In this document: in pieces, positions 45,085 to 53,215 of the stretch
Position numbering within the stretch: the stretch's first letter is position 1
How the letters are laid out: each line of letters starts with the position of its first letter
Source of the DNA: Candidatus Gastranaerophilales bacterium
Lineage (GTDB): Bacteria > Cyanobacteriota > Vampirovibrionia > Gastranaerophilales > Gastranaerophilaceae
DNA: 64,000 bases
Direction: 5' to 3'
Assembly: GCA_944323045.1 (NCBI GenBank)
Contig: CALUQX010000007.1
Location: 1-64,000, forward strand
Position numbers and translations under genes: made by a program
The notes under the pieces: generated by a model
Seen by the model: only the letters and a program-made list of their open reading frames with translations
Told to the model about the DNA's origin: nothing
Databases searched by the model: none

Positions 45085-45113
45085 AGTATATACTATAATA
45101 TATACTTTGTCAA
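45085..45113 (-). promoter_or_regulatory. Promoter of the second sigma gene
   Basis: Minus strand TTGACA, 17-nt spacer, TATACT. Start predicted near 45078, leaving a leader of about 93 nt with AGGAG before ATG 44985. Confidence 0.75.
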
Positions 45114-45212
45114 CCCTTTTGTAAAGTTATATTACAGATTGAAAGAAAAATTATATAACAGCCGCTTTATGCGCTTACAAATTTGTGCTATATTTATTGT
45201 CAGGAGGAAATT

Positions 45213-45704
45213 ATGAAAAAGAAAGTAATAATTATATTGAGTTTGTTGCTGGTGGCTGTGTGCACAACAGTCGGCTGGGGATTTGCAAACGGAGCATTTA
45301 ATCCGGCTGGCATGTCGCCGTCAGAATATAAAATAGGGATACCGTATTATGAAGCTATGCAGTCTGACAAACCTGCCATTGTCCTTTTTTACACTGACTG
45401 GTGCGGTTACTGCAAAAAATTTATGCCTAAATTCAAAATCATTAACAAGTTATACAAGGATGATTTTAACTTTGTAATGTTGAATGGTGAGGCTGAAAAT
45501 AATCAGAAACTTGTCTCTGAAGTTGCATTAACAGGTCTTCCGACACTATACATTTTTGACCCGAAATATGACAACCGTGTTCATCTCAACAATGGTATTT
45601 ATATGGATTTGAAAAAGCTGCGTGCAGAACTTGACAGATATTTAATGATAAGAGAAAAACTGGATTCTGCTCAGGGCTGTACTTGTACAGAGCCGCAAAA
45701 ATAG
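45213..45704 (+). CDS. Membrane-anchored thioredoxin-like protein
   Basis: 163 residues. An N-terminal hydrophobic anchor (about 5-25) is followed by a thioredoxin fold with FYTDWCGYCKKFMPKF (active CGYC) and the cis-Pro in ALTGLPTLYIF. It is probably a periplasm-facing thiol oxidoreductase, comparable to TxlA/HCF164 or DsbE-like proteins. The tail ends CTCTEPQK with two extra cysteines. Chosen start ATG 45213 has CAGGAGG; the longer frame from 45183 lacks one. Confidence 0.88.
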   Translation: MKKKVIIILSLLLVAVCTTVGWGFANGAFNPAGMSPSEYKIGIPYYEAMQSDKPAIVLFYTDWCGYCKKFMPKFKIINKLYKDDFNFVMLNGEAENNQKLVSEVALTGLPTLYIFDPKYDNRVHLNNGIYMDLKKLRAELDRYLMIREKLDSAQGCTCTEPQK

Positions 45705-45847
45705 TCAAAAAAAAAGACCTTGGTATTCAAGGCCTATCCGTTTAAATAAGAAGAGAGAGCTTTATATTTATATAAAGTATCGGTGGAGACAAAAATTGCT
45801 AAAAACAGGCGATTTATTAAGAAATATTAAGAAGATTTTTATAAATT

Positions 45848-46627
45848 ATGAAAGACGTACAGAATTTAAAAGATACACGCGAAGTTGATATTCAAAAAGT
45901 AGGTATAAAACACCTTGATTTGCCTCTGATTATCCAGCGAAAAAACAATTCCAATCAGATAGTATGCGCAAAAGCACGTGTTAGTGTTTCCTTGCCGCGG
46001 GATTACAAAGGAACTCATATGTCCCGATTTGTAGAAGTTTTGACCGAATGGCAGCACAAAAACCTGCTTGGTGTTGATATCAAAGGATGTCTTGAAAAAA
46101 TTATAACTAATCTGGACGCGCAAAGCGGCGAATTACAGTTTAAGTTCAAATACTTCATCGACAAAAAATCTCCTGTTACAGGAAATATTGCCCCTATGAG
46201 TTATGAATGCACATTTGAAGGCAGAATAGAAAAAGGCAATTACAAATTTATCCTCGGTGTTGTAGTTCCGGTTACAACGCTCTGTCCGTGTTCAAAAGAA
46301 ATATCAGACAACGGGGCGCACAACCAGCGGGCATTTATTTCTGTAAAAGTTTCTTACGACGAAAGCGAACAAATCTGGCTGGAGGATCTTATTGCATTGA
46401 TAGAAAGCTGTGCCTCCTGTGAAGTTTATCCGCTTTTGAAACGTGAAGACGAAAAATACGTTACTGAAAAAGCCTGGGGAAATCCTAAATTTGTGGAAGA
46501 TGTTCTGCGTGATGTTGTTGTAAAACTGCGCAAGCACCCTGTAGTAAATGAATTTGAAGTTGAATGTGAAGCATTTGAAAGTATTCACAACCATTCAGCG
46601 TGGGCTTATCAAAAAGAAGTGAAATAA
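45848..46627 (+). CDS. folE2: GTP cyclohydrolase IB (FolE2)
   Basis: 259 residues. Family motifs are KDTREVDIQKVGIKHLDLPL, HMSRFVEVL, and CPCSKEISDNGAHNQR with the metal cysteine, ending near HNHSAWAY. It opens GTP to dihydroneopterin triphosphate, the first step to folate or queuosine precursors. folP lies about 1.2 kb downstream on the other strand. The ribosome site before ATG is weak. Confidence 0.95.
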   Translation: MKDVQNLKDTREVDIQKVGIKHLDLPLIIQRKNNSNQIVCAKARVSVSLPRDYKGTHMSRFVEVLTEWQHKNLLGVDIKGCLEKIITNLDAQSGELQFKFKYFIDKKSPVTGNIAPMSYECTFEGRIEKGNYKFILGVVVPVTTLCPCSKEISDNGAHNQRAFISVKVSYDESEQIWLEDLIALIESCASCEVYPLLKREDEKYVTEKAWGNPKFVEDVLRDVVVKLRKHPVVNEFEVECEAFESIHNHSAWAYQKEVK

Positions 46628-46638
46628 TTGAATTGAGG

Positions 46639-46661
46639 GGGCGGCGCCTTCGGCGCCGCCC
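46639..46661. terminator. Very GC-rich hairpin between folE2 and prepilin C
   Basis: GGGCGGCGCC, TTC, GGCGCCGCCC: a 10-bp perfect stem closed by a C(TTCG)G tetraloop. It lies between convergent genes and probably ends both transcripts, although neither side has a T run. Confidence 0.6.
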
Positions 46662-46674
46662 GCAAATAAAAAAC

Positions 46675-47466
46675 TTAATTATCGGAACATTTATGTTTAC
46701 CGTCCCAGCTTAAATCGTCGCAGTGCAGATAATCCATGTTTTCATTTTCAATAACCCATGCCGTACAGCTATAACCGTTTGTTATATGATGACCGTTGTT
46801 TCGTTTGCAATATTCATTAAAGCCATTATATCCTTTAGCATCTCTGGTACCCATAGGGGTGACACTACCGTCTTTAGAATATACAAATAAAAAAACATCC
46901 TTTCCCTGTGTATTAGGTTCTTTAATTCCATTTATATCAACAAATATTTGTCCGCATACATTTTGCAGTATTTTACTTTCTCCATATACCTGTGTGCAGT
47001 CTGCAGAAATGACTGTAGCGCCACGAATCATGCTGCCATCAGCCAGAACAATACGAGTTGCCCAATTGCCATATTCTTGTCCGTCCAATGTATATCTTTT
47101 TTGAAGTAATCCGCAGCCGGTTTCAACATCTTCACACTGATCGATTACTTTTAAATTTTCAGAGATTCGATGCATCATAAATGCTTGCTTTTCACGTTGT
47201 GCATCTATTTCTTCTTGCGGCGTATCTTCTGGATATTCTTTGTCCCCAGCTAAAGACAAACCCCATGTATTTATTTCGCCATGCTGAACAACCGACAGCC
47301 GCAGGGCATTATTCAGGACGGAATGCATTTTCTTTAATTGTGTTACAGTAGCACGTACCTGATGTTTTTGAATCAGGGAAGGAATCGTTATTGCTGCGAC
47401 AATGCCGATTATTGCAAGCGTTATTAGCACTTCGGCAAGTGTAAATGCGGATAATCTTTTTTCCAT
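46675..47466 (-). CDS. Prepilin C, type IV pilin-like protein
   Basis: 263 residues. A short 7-residue leader MEKRLSA precedes FTLAEVLITLAIIGIVAA. The C-terminal part has several cysteines (DCTQVYG, NVCGQIF, EYCKRN, YSCTAWV, LHCDDLS, HKCSDN) and DVFLFVYSKDGSVTPMG, typical of this lineage's pilin-like proteins. It lacks the C-ending-codon tail of prepilins A and B. An XRE regulator is divergent from it, as at prepilin A. Confidence 0.88.
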   Translation of the reverse strand: MEKRLSAFTLAEVLITLAIIGIVAAITIPSLIQKHQVRATVTQLKKMHSVLNNALRLSVVQHGEINTWGLSLAGDKEYPEDTPQEEIDAQREKQAFMMHRISENLKVIDQCEDVETGCGLLQKRYTLDGQEYGNWATRIVLADGSMIRGATVISADCTQVYGESKILQNVCGQIFVDINGIKEPNTQGKDVFLFVYSKDGSVTPMGTRDAKGYNGFNEYCKRNNGHHITNGYSCTAWVIENENMDYLHCDDLSWDGKHKCSDN

Positions 47467-47551
47467 ATAGCTCTCCTTTCATATTTTGGATTATTTCAAA
47501 CAAATATTGTTTATAATCTTTATTTTGTGTTATATAAACTACAATAATTTT

Positions 47552-47580
47552 ACTATATACCATTGTTGTGCTTTTGTCAA
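47552..47580 (-). promoter_or_regulatory. Promoter of prepilin C
   Basis: Minus strand TTGACA, 17-nt spacer, TATAGT. Start near 47545, leader about 79 nt with GGAGAG before the ATG. It overlaps the divergent regulator's promoter. Confidence 0.75.
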
Positions 47581-47591
47581 TCATTTATTAT
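47563..47591 (+). promoter_or_regulatory. Promoter of the divergent XRE gene
   Basis: TTGTTG, 17-nt spacer, TATTAT ending 6 nt before ATG 47598. It overlaps the prepilin C promoter, so one bound protein would block both. Confidence 0.5.
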
Positions 47592-47597
47592 TTAAAA

Positions 47598-47825
47598 ATG
47601 AATGACGAAGAATTTCTAAAAAAATTAGGACACAATATAAAAATCCTGCGTACACTGCGCGGTCTCTCGCAAGAAGATATTATGGGGGAATTGAATATTG
47701 ACAGGGCGTATTACAGCAGACTGGAATGCGGTAAGGCAAACTGTTCAATTCTTTATCTTAGAAAAATTGCTCAGGTTCTAAATGTTGATTTAGGTAAACT
47801 TTTAAACTTAAACATTGAGATTTAG
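47598..47825 (+). CDS. Small XRE-family HTH regulator
   Basis: 75 residues: FLKKLGHNIKILRTLRGLSQEDIM and the recognition helix DRAYYSRLECGKANCS. It is divergent from prepilin C. Chosen start ATG 47598; the frame from 47568 would run into the promoter. Its last 18 nt overlap the convergent folP 3' end. Confidence 0.87.
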   Translation: MNDEEFLKKLGHNIKILRTLRGLSQEDIMGELNIDRAYYSRLECGKANCSILYLRKIAQVLNVDLGKLLNLNIEI

Positions 47826-48944
47826 TAATTCTCTATGCAATTTTACATTATGCACTCTTATATAATCAACTTTTCGCTCAACGGCAAGTGTATTCAATGC
47901 AACCGTAAATATGTCCTTTGTCAAATTATCTTCATCCGGCATATTCAACAAACTTTTCCTTGAAACACCGAGCATTACCGGACAGTCAAGTCCGTATAAC
48001 TCCTCAATGCGGCGGATAATTTCAAAATTGTCTTCTCTTGTCTTACCAAATCCGATACCGGGATCTACTATAATATTTTCCGCATTCACGCCGGCTGCAA
48101 CAGCATATTCTATTCGTTTTCTCAGGTCAAGATAAATCTCATCCATTAAACAATCATAATGCGGCGCTATCTGCATGTTTTCAGGAGTTCCTTTTGTATG
48201 TTGAATTATCACTTTTACACCGCTTTGGGCTATGACTTCAGCCATTTTTTCATCATATTCAAGCCCTGAAACATCATTTATAATTTGAGTTCCGGCATTA
48301 ATACATTCCTGTGCAACCTTTGCCGAGCGCGTATCTATACTTATTGGTATTTCAATATTTTGCTCTTGTATAAATTCTAAAACAGGTAAAAGTTTTTCTA
48401 ACTGATTTTCTGCACTAACAGGATTTGAAAACGGCTTTGTCGATTCTGCACCGATGTCAATTATATCAGCCCCGTCATTAACCATTTCGGATAAATGTTC
48501 ACAGGCTTTATCTATATCAAAATACATTCCGCCGTCGGAAAATGAATTCTCTGTAATATTTAAAATCCCGACAATTTTTGTCCTGCTGATGTGTTGTCCG
48601 GTTGTAAAAGTTTTTATCTGTTCACCAAGATTTTTTAATCCAAAAGGCTGGCACTGTAATTTTTCAGCTATTTTAAATAGTTGGGAAATACTGCCGCCAA
48701 GTATACAGTCAGATTTTTCAACCCTGCCGGTAATTGTTTCTCTATGTGTTGCACAGTCTGCACCAACAGTCAGGGCGGTTTGTTTCAGGATGTTTGCCTG
48801 TGCCACAGATAAATTATATATTTTTATATTTTGATAACAGAATTTGTTACATGCGCGATGCACATAAGATTTGTCGAACCCTATATTTTCAAGTTCGGTC
48901 TGTATATCAGAATATACAATACTTTTCAAAATAAAATCGTGCAT
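47808..48944 (-). CDS. folP: Dihydropteroate synthase with N-terminal extension
   Basis: 378 residues. The TIM-barrel DHPS domain starts near residue 120 with VGILNITENSFSDGG, then ADIIDIGAESTKPFS, then NDVSGLEYDEKM, and ENIIVDPGIGFGKTREDN. It joins pABA to dihydropterin pyrophosphate. The first 115 residues form an extra domain not needed for DHPS, as in some clostridial-type FolP. A minus-strand TGC-TACATT ends 6 nt before the ATG. Confidence 0.92.
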   Translation of the reverse strand: MHDFILKSIVYSDIQTELENIGFDKSYVHRACNKFCYQNIKIYNLSVAQANILKQTALTVGADCATHRETITGRVEKSDCILGGSISQLFKIAEKLQCQPFGLKNLGEQIKTFTTGQHISRTKIVGILNITENSFSDGGMYFDIDKACEHLSEMVNDGADIIDIGAESTKPFSNPVSAENQLEKLLPVLEFIQEQNIEIPISIDTRSAKVAQECINAGTQIINDVSGLEYDEKMAEVIAQSGVKVIIQHTKGTPENMQIAPHYDCLMDEIYLDLRKRIEYAVAAGVNAENIIVDPGIGFGKTREDNFEIIRRIEELYGLDCPVMLGVSRKSLLNMPDEDNLTKDIFTVALNTLAVERKVDYIRVHNVKLHRELLNLNV

Positions 48945-48950
48945 ACAATA

Positions 48951-48956
48951 AATGTA
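48951..48956 (-). promoter_or_regulatory. Extended -10 of folP
   Basis: TGC-TACATT ending 6 nt before ATG 48944, without Shine-Dalgarno. Confidence 0.4.
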
Positions 48957-48994
48957 GCACGATTTAAGTATATAAACAAGTTAAATTATAAATA

Positions 48995-49531
48995 TTAAGC
49001 TGCACTGGAATAATTATCGGAATCAGGGATAGCCATTCTCATAAATTTATCAGATCTGTCCTGAACTCCGTTAACAACTTTTTTAGTCATATTGCCAACG
49101 CCTGTTACGAATACAAAGAATGCAACAGCGCCGCCGATAAGACCTGCTGTACGTTTGTAGACTCCGCTTTCTAAAATAGGTTTGATAAAGCGGTTAGCTT
49201 TGACTGTGTGTCCCCAGTCAATAATTGCATCAGTAAAGCGTTTTGCGTTTTTTGAAAGTCCTGCCCAGAGTCCTTTTGCTTCCTGTCCGGTTTTTTGTGC
49301 AAATTGTAGTGCTTCTTTAGTTTCGGCGGACACATTTCTCATTTTTTGAGTGTCAAATCCGAATTGTTTGAATGTTTTCCATGCACCTGTACGAGAGGCT
49401 GTTGCGGTTGCTGCAGAAGTACCGGTTACTGCCGCAACTTCAGAGGTGGTGACTTTTTTCTGGTCATCATCTTTGCCGTTGCGTCCGGCATAAGCTATGT
49501 TATTGTTGTAATTAACAGCATCGACTTTCAT
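48995..49531 (-). CDS. Unknown membrane protein with aromatic-x-G N-terminus
   Basis: 178 residues from ATG 49531 (an earlier ATG at 49543 abuts the AGGA site). The N-terminus reads MKVDAVNYNNNIAYAGRNGKDD. Middle part is Thr/Ala-rich and helical. One membrane helix near the C-terminus (TAGLIGGAVAFFVFVTGVG). No signal peptide and no known family. It is downstream of a similar gene at 49556. Confidence 0.7.
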   Translation of the reverse strand: MKVDAVNYNNNIAYAGRNGKDDDQKKVTTSEVAAVTGTSAATATASRTGAWKTFKQFGFDTQKMRNVSAETKEALQFAQKTGQEAKGLWAGLSKNAKRFTDAIIDWGHTVKANRFIKPILESGVYKRTAGLIGGAVAFFVFVTGVGNMTKKVVNGVQDRSDKFMRMAIPDSDNYSSAA

Positions 49532-49555
49532 TTGCACACACATCCTGTTTTTAGT

Positions 49556-50377
49556 TTATGCTTTAGCATGCTCTGCTTGAACTGTTTCCACTCCGGCTGT
49601 AACGCCTCCGCTTACTCCGAAGAAGTTTGCAATGACAGATTTTACTTTTTCGCCAGTGAGTTTGGAAAATCTTTCTTTAGCCGCATTTGTAAAGTTTGTG
49701 ATTTTTTCAAATGTATTACCTACAAATTTAGCACCGCGTTTATATAAATCTTTATTTTTAAGATTATCAACAAATTGGTTTAACCTTTGAGCTGCATTAG
49801 TATCATTTAATCGTTCACCAATATTAGATGCTGCGCCGGAAATTCTTTCGCCGACTTTACCTTTTTTCATAGCATCTGATACCAGTCCGAATCCGGCAGT
49901 GAAAGGTTTGGAGATTTCTTTAGCGATATTTTTTGCGATAGGGCTTTTAACTATATTTTCACCGACTTTCATAGTACCGAGAGTTGCCCATTTCATAGAC
50001 ACAAAACCCATTGCAATACTAATTGCACCTAAAATAATTTTACCGGCTGTTTTAATTGGTTTTCCCATTTTGGAATTGCCGACCATATCTTCAACATTGG
50101 TAAGCGTTTCTTCTACATTGCGTTTAGCATTGTTTAAAAAATCTTTTTGTTCTTCGTATTTTGCTTTTTCATTGATAGGGTCGGAAACATTTTCTTTTGA
50201 GAATTCATTAGCAACATCATTTGTATCAGTTATATCAACAACATCACCGTATTCATCCGTAGAAGGTACATCCTCCCAATCCGGAGCGGATGGTTTATGT
50301 TGCGTATTCATAACAATAATTCTCGGATTGTTGCCGAATGATGCAGAATTTTTTGAAATACCGGAAATGTTTAACAT
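49556..50377 (-). CDS. Unknown membrane protein with aromatic-x-G N-terminus
   Basis: 273 residues. It opens MLNISGISKNSASFGNNPRIIV. An acidic linker (residues 30-75) leads to an amphipathic helix, then a membrane segment (AGKIILGAISIAMGFVSMKW), then long basic amphipathic helices to the end. No known family. It is 24 nt upstream of the 48995-49531 gene and resembles it in composition, so they may be partners. Confidence 0.7.
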   Translation of the reverse strand: MLNISGISKNSASFGNNPRIIVMNTQHKPSAPDWEDVPSTDEYGDVVDITDTNDVANEFSKENVSDPINEKAKYEEQKDFLNNAKRNVEETLTNVEDMVGNSKMGKPIKTAGKIILGAISIAMGFVSMKWATLGTMKVGENIVKSPIAKNIAKEISKPFTAGFGLVSDAMKKGKVGERISGAASNIGERLNDTNAAQRLNQFVDNLKNKDLYKRGAKFVGNTFEKITNFTNAAKERFSKLTGEKVKSVIANFFGVSGGVTAGVETVQAEHAKA

Positions 50378-50513
50378 ATTTTCACCACTACCTTCTAATA
50401 CTGATTTGCATTAACTATAAGACCACTAAAAAATATTTATTGCTAGTTACACAAATAATATTAAGAAATATTTACAAAATACACTACCTTCATTTATATT
50501 ATTTCACATGATA

Positions 50514-51455
50514 TCAATTTTGTAAAGATGTAAAAGAATATTTTGAGCCCTGATGTGAATTTCTCTTAATAAATTCTCTGTCGATTTTATTAAGGCAGTC
50601 GAGTTTTTTACCGAGCCAGCGCGGGGCTATGAGGTTCTTTTTTAAGCCGTTTCCTGCAAGCCTGTGGATAGAGGTTTGCGGCGGCAGATATTCCAGAAAG
50701 TCGCATACTGTATTTACGTAATCCTCTTCGCTCATAAAAGCAATTTTGCCGTTGTTGTAGAGGTCTGCAAGTTTTGTGTTTTCGAGAGCACAAAGCATGT
50801 GGATTTTAACCCCGTCAACTTTTAATTCCGCGAGTTTTTGTGCGGTCTGCATCATTTCATCATGTGTTTCCCACAAACCTAAGATAACGTGTACGCATAC
50901 ATTAATGCCTTTTTCTTTTGTTTTTTCATATGCTTTCAAAAAGCAGTCAAAATCGTGACCGCGATTAATTTTTTTTAGTGTCTTGTCATGAATTGACTGT
51001 AATCCGTATTCAATCCATGTGTAATAATCGTCTTTATACCCTGCTATTAGCGAGAGTTTCTCATCATCCACACAGTCAGGTCTTGTGCCGATTGAAATGC
51101 CGACAATTTTGTCATTATTGAGGGCGGAGTTATATATTTTTTCAAGTTCGTTTACCGGTTTGTAAGTATTTGAAAACGCCTGAAAATAGGACATGAATTT
51201 TTCAGCTTTAAAGCGGGTAGAAAGAGTTTTAATCCCTTCTTCAATCTGTTGTTCTATAGATAAGAGATTTGAATGTGCCTGCGAAAAGCTGCCGCCGTCA
51301 TCGCAAAAAATACATCCGCCTTGTGATATAGTTCCGTCTCTGTTCGGACAGGAAAATCCGGCATCAAGTGTTATTTTATAAACTTTTGCACCGAACTTTT
51401 CTTTTAAGAGCCGGCTAAACTGATTATAGCGTTTATTATCTCCGTAAGTGCACAT
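50514..51455 (-). CDS. Radical SAM protein, YhcC/TIGR01212 family
   Basis: 313 residues. It opens with YGDNKRYNQFSRLLKEKFGAKVYKI then DAGFSCPNRDGTISQGGCIFC, the family's spaced cysteine cluster. GISIGTRPDCV, IEYGLQSIHDKTLKKINRGHD and VCVHVILGLWETHDE follow, as in YhcC. Function in the family is not firmly known. ATG 51455 is preferred over TTG 51461, which directly abuts the stop of the zinc-ribbon gene upstream. Confidence 0.92.
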   Translation of the reverse strand: MCTYGDNKRYNQFSRLLKEKFGAKVYKITLDAGFSCPNRDGTISQGGCIFCDDGGSFSQAHSNLLSIEQQIEEGIKTLSTRFKAEKFMSYFQAFSNTYKPVNELEKIYNSALNNDKIVGISIGTRPDCVDDEKLSLIAGYKDDYYTWIEYGLQSIHDKTLKKINRGHDFDCFLKAYEKTKEKGINVCVHVILGLWETHDEMMQTAQKLAELKVDGVKIHMLCALENTKLADLYNNGKIAFMSEEDYVNTVCDFLEYLPPQTSIHRLAGNGLKKNLIAPRWLGKKLDCLNKIDREFIKRNSHQGSKYSFTSLQN

Positions 51456-51461
51456 AACCAA

Positions 51462-51629
51462 TTAGGCATTGTCTTTTTCTTCAATTATCGGATAAACATA
51501 GTGTTCACCGCAATTAGGGCATACAACTTCCTGCTGTTTGCCTTCCTCAAGCTGTGCAACTTCAAACAGTGTTCTGCATCCAGATTGTACACATCTAATT
51601 GCCCATGTTGGTCTTATTAATCTTGCCAT
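51462..51629 (-). CDS. Small zinc-ribbon protein
   Basis: 55 residues, with a good GAGGGAATAAA ribosome site. Sequence begins MARLIRPTWAIRCVQSGC and later has VVCPNCGEHYVYP: two cysteine pairs (C-x4-C and C-x2-C) for one zinc. The following radical SAM gene starts within a few nt, so they are co-transcribed. Not recognised as a named family. Confidence 0.75.
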   Translation of the reverse strand: MARLIRPTWAIRCVQSGCRTLFEVAQLEEGKQQEVVCPNCGEHYVYPIIEEKDNA

Positions 51630-51738
51630 TTTATTCCCTCACTTGTTTTTCTATACATAATTAATATACCACAAACTTTTAACCGAAACAAGTGGATATC
51701 CAATGCTTTGTTAACTTGTATTTAAATTTGTTTTTTGT

Positions 51739-51744
51739 TATAAT
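51739..51744 (+). promoter_or_regulatory. Extended -10 of kdsA
   Basis: TGT-TATAAT, then TCAGGT and ATG 51751: the same arrangement as at 18579. Confidence 0.5.
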
Positions 51745-51750
51745 TCAGGT

Positions 51751-52575
51751 ATGGAAAATGTAAAAACTATCAAACTTAAAAATTTTGAAATAGGCGGGGA
51801 TAAATTAACGATTTTAGCCGGTCCATGCGCAATTGAGAGTATGGAAATTCTTGATGAAACTGCAAAGGGCTTAAAAGAAATAACTAACCGCCTCGGTATA
51901 AATTTTGTATTCAAATCGTCTTTTGACAAAGCTAATCGCTCCTCTATTAATTCATTCCGCGGACCGGGTATGGAAAAAGGGCTAGAGATGCTTTCTGAAA
52001 TTAAGTCCAAATACGATTTGCCGGTTGTAACTGATATTCATACGCCGGATCAGGCAGAACCGGTTGCGCAGGTTGCAGATATAATACAAATTCCTGCATT
52101 CTTGTGCCGTCAGACAGATTTGCTTGTGGCTGCAGCAAAAACAGGTAAAATTGTTAACATTAAAAAAGGTCAGTTTCTGGCACCTGAACAAATGGGAACT
52201 TTAATAAAAAAAGTAGAAGATTCAGGCAATGATAAAATTCTGGTAACTGACAGAGGGGTAACTTTTGGTTATAACAACCTTGTTGTCGATTTCCGCGCTG
52301 TTCCGATTATGCAGTCATTCGGCTATCCGGTAGTGTTTGATGCAACGCACAGTGTACAGCTTCCGGGGGCTGGCGGAACCTGTTCAGGCGGCGACAGAAA
52401 ATTTGTTCCGGTACTTGCTAAAGCGGCTATGGCGGCAGGGGCAAATGTCTTATTCTTTGAGATTCATCCTGAGCCTGATTCAGCAAAATGCGACGGACCA
52501 AACATGATACCATTAAATAAAGCAGAAGAATTGTTTAAGATCTGCAAAGATATATTTGAACTTGTGAGAGCTTAA
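51751..52575 (+). CDS. kdsA: KDO-8-phosphate synthase
   Basis: 274 residues, full length. Motifs: LAGPCAIESMEI, FKSSFDKANRSSINSFRGPG, VTDIHTPDQAEPV, DATHSVQLPGAGGTCSGGD and FFEIHPEPDSAKCDGPNMIP. It joins PEP and arabinose-5-phosphate to make KDO-8-P, the sugar of the LPS inner core, so the organism has an LPS-bearing outer membrane. Confidence 0.97.
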   Translation: MENVKTIKLKNFEIGGDKLTILAGPCAIESMEILDETAKGLKEITNRLGINFVFKSSFDKANRSSINSFRGPGMEKGLEMLSEIKSKYDLPVVTDIHTPDQAEPVAQVADIIQIPAFLCRQTDLLVAAAKTGKIVNIKKGQFLAPEQMGTLIKKVEDSGNDKILVTDRGVTFGYNNLVVDFRAVPIMQSFGYPVVFDATHSVQLPGAGGTCSGGDRKFVPVLAKAAMAAGANVLFFEIHPEPDSAKCDGPNMIPLNKAEELFKICKDIFELVRA

Positions 52576-52577
52576 AA

Positions 52578-53201
52578 ATGATTGTTAAAACATATATTGC
52601 AGGACCTATTCAGGCAAATAATTATCTAGTGTATGATGAAACCTCTAAAGAAGCTGTTCTTATTGACTGTTCTGAAAAAAAACAGGAACTTCTGGACGAT
52701 ATCAAAAATCTCGGGTTGAATGTTAAATATATACTCCTGACTCACGGACATTTTGACCATGTTTTAGGCGTAAACGATATGCAAAAAGAACTTAATGCGC
52801 CGGCTTATGTCGACAGGTTAGATATTCCGCAGGTTGAAAATACATCGGCAATTATGGCTGCTTTTGGCATTCAGGTCGCTAAAAATCCTGAGATTACGCA
52901 TTTTCTTGATGAGAATGAAAATTTTACTATAGCCGATACAAAAATTAATATACTGAAAACTCCCGGACATACCGAAGGCGGGGTTTGTTACCTTATTGAC
53001 GACAAACTTTTTTCGGGCGATACTTTATTTTGTGAAAGTGTTGGAAGAACTGACCTTATGGGTGGAGATTTCAATAAACTACACAAAAGTGTTGTAGAAG
53101 TGCTTTTCAATCTTGATGAGGATATTACCGTATATCCGGGTCACGGACCGTCCACAACAATCGGGTATGAAAAGAAAAATAACGAAATTATACATTTTTA
53201 G
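52578..53201 (+). CDS. MBL-fold hydrolase, glyoxalase II-like
   Basis: 207 residues: HGHFDHVLG (THxHxDH metal site), then TPGHTEGGVCYLID, FSGDTLFCESVGRTDL, and VYPGHGPSTTIGYEKKNNEIIHF. This is the YcbL-like hydroxyacylglutathione hydrolase/thioesterase group. All seven metal ligands appear present. It begins 2 nt after kdsA and is followed 14 nt later by pheS. Confidence 0.9.
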   Translation: MIVKTYIAGPIQANNYLVYDETSKEAVLIDCSEKKQELLDDIKNLGLNVKYILLTHGHFDHVLGVNDMQKELNAPAYVDRLDIPQVENTSAIMAAFGIQVAKNPEITHFLDENENFTIADTKINILKTPGHTEGGVCYLIDDKLFSGDTLFCESVGRTDLMGGDFNKLHKSVVEVLFNLDEDITVYPGHGPSTTIGYEKKNNEIIHF

Positions 53202-53215
53202 CAGACGAGGAAATA

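Noticed and set aside
45706-45760. Hairpin ACCTTG/CAAGGC after the thioredoxin gene as a terminator or riboswitch
   Set aside because: The stem is short and imperfect and has no T run after it; no known riboswitch core was recognised before folE2.
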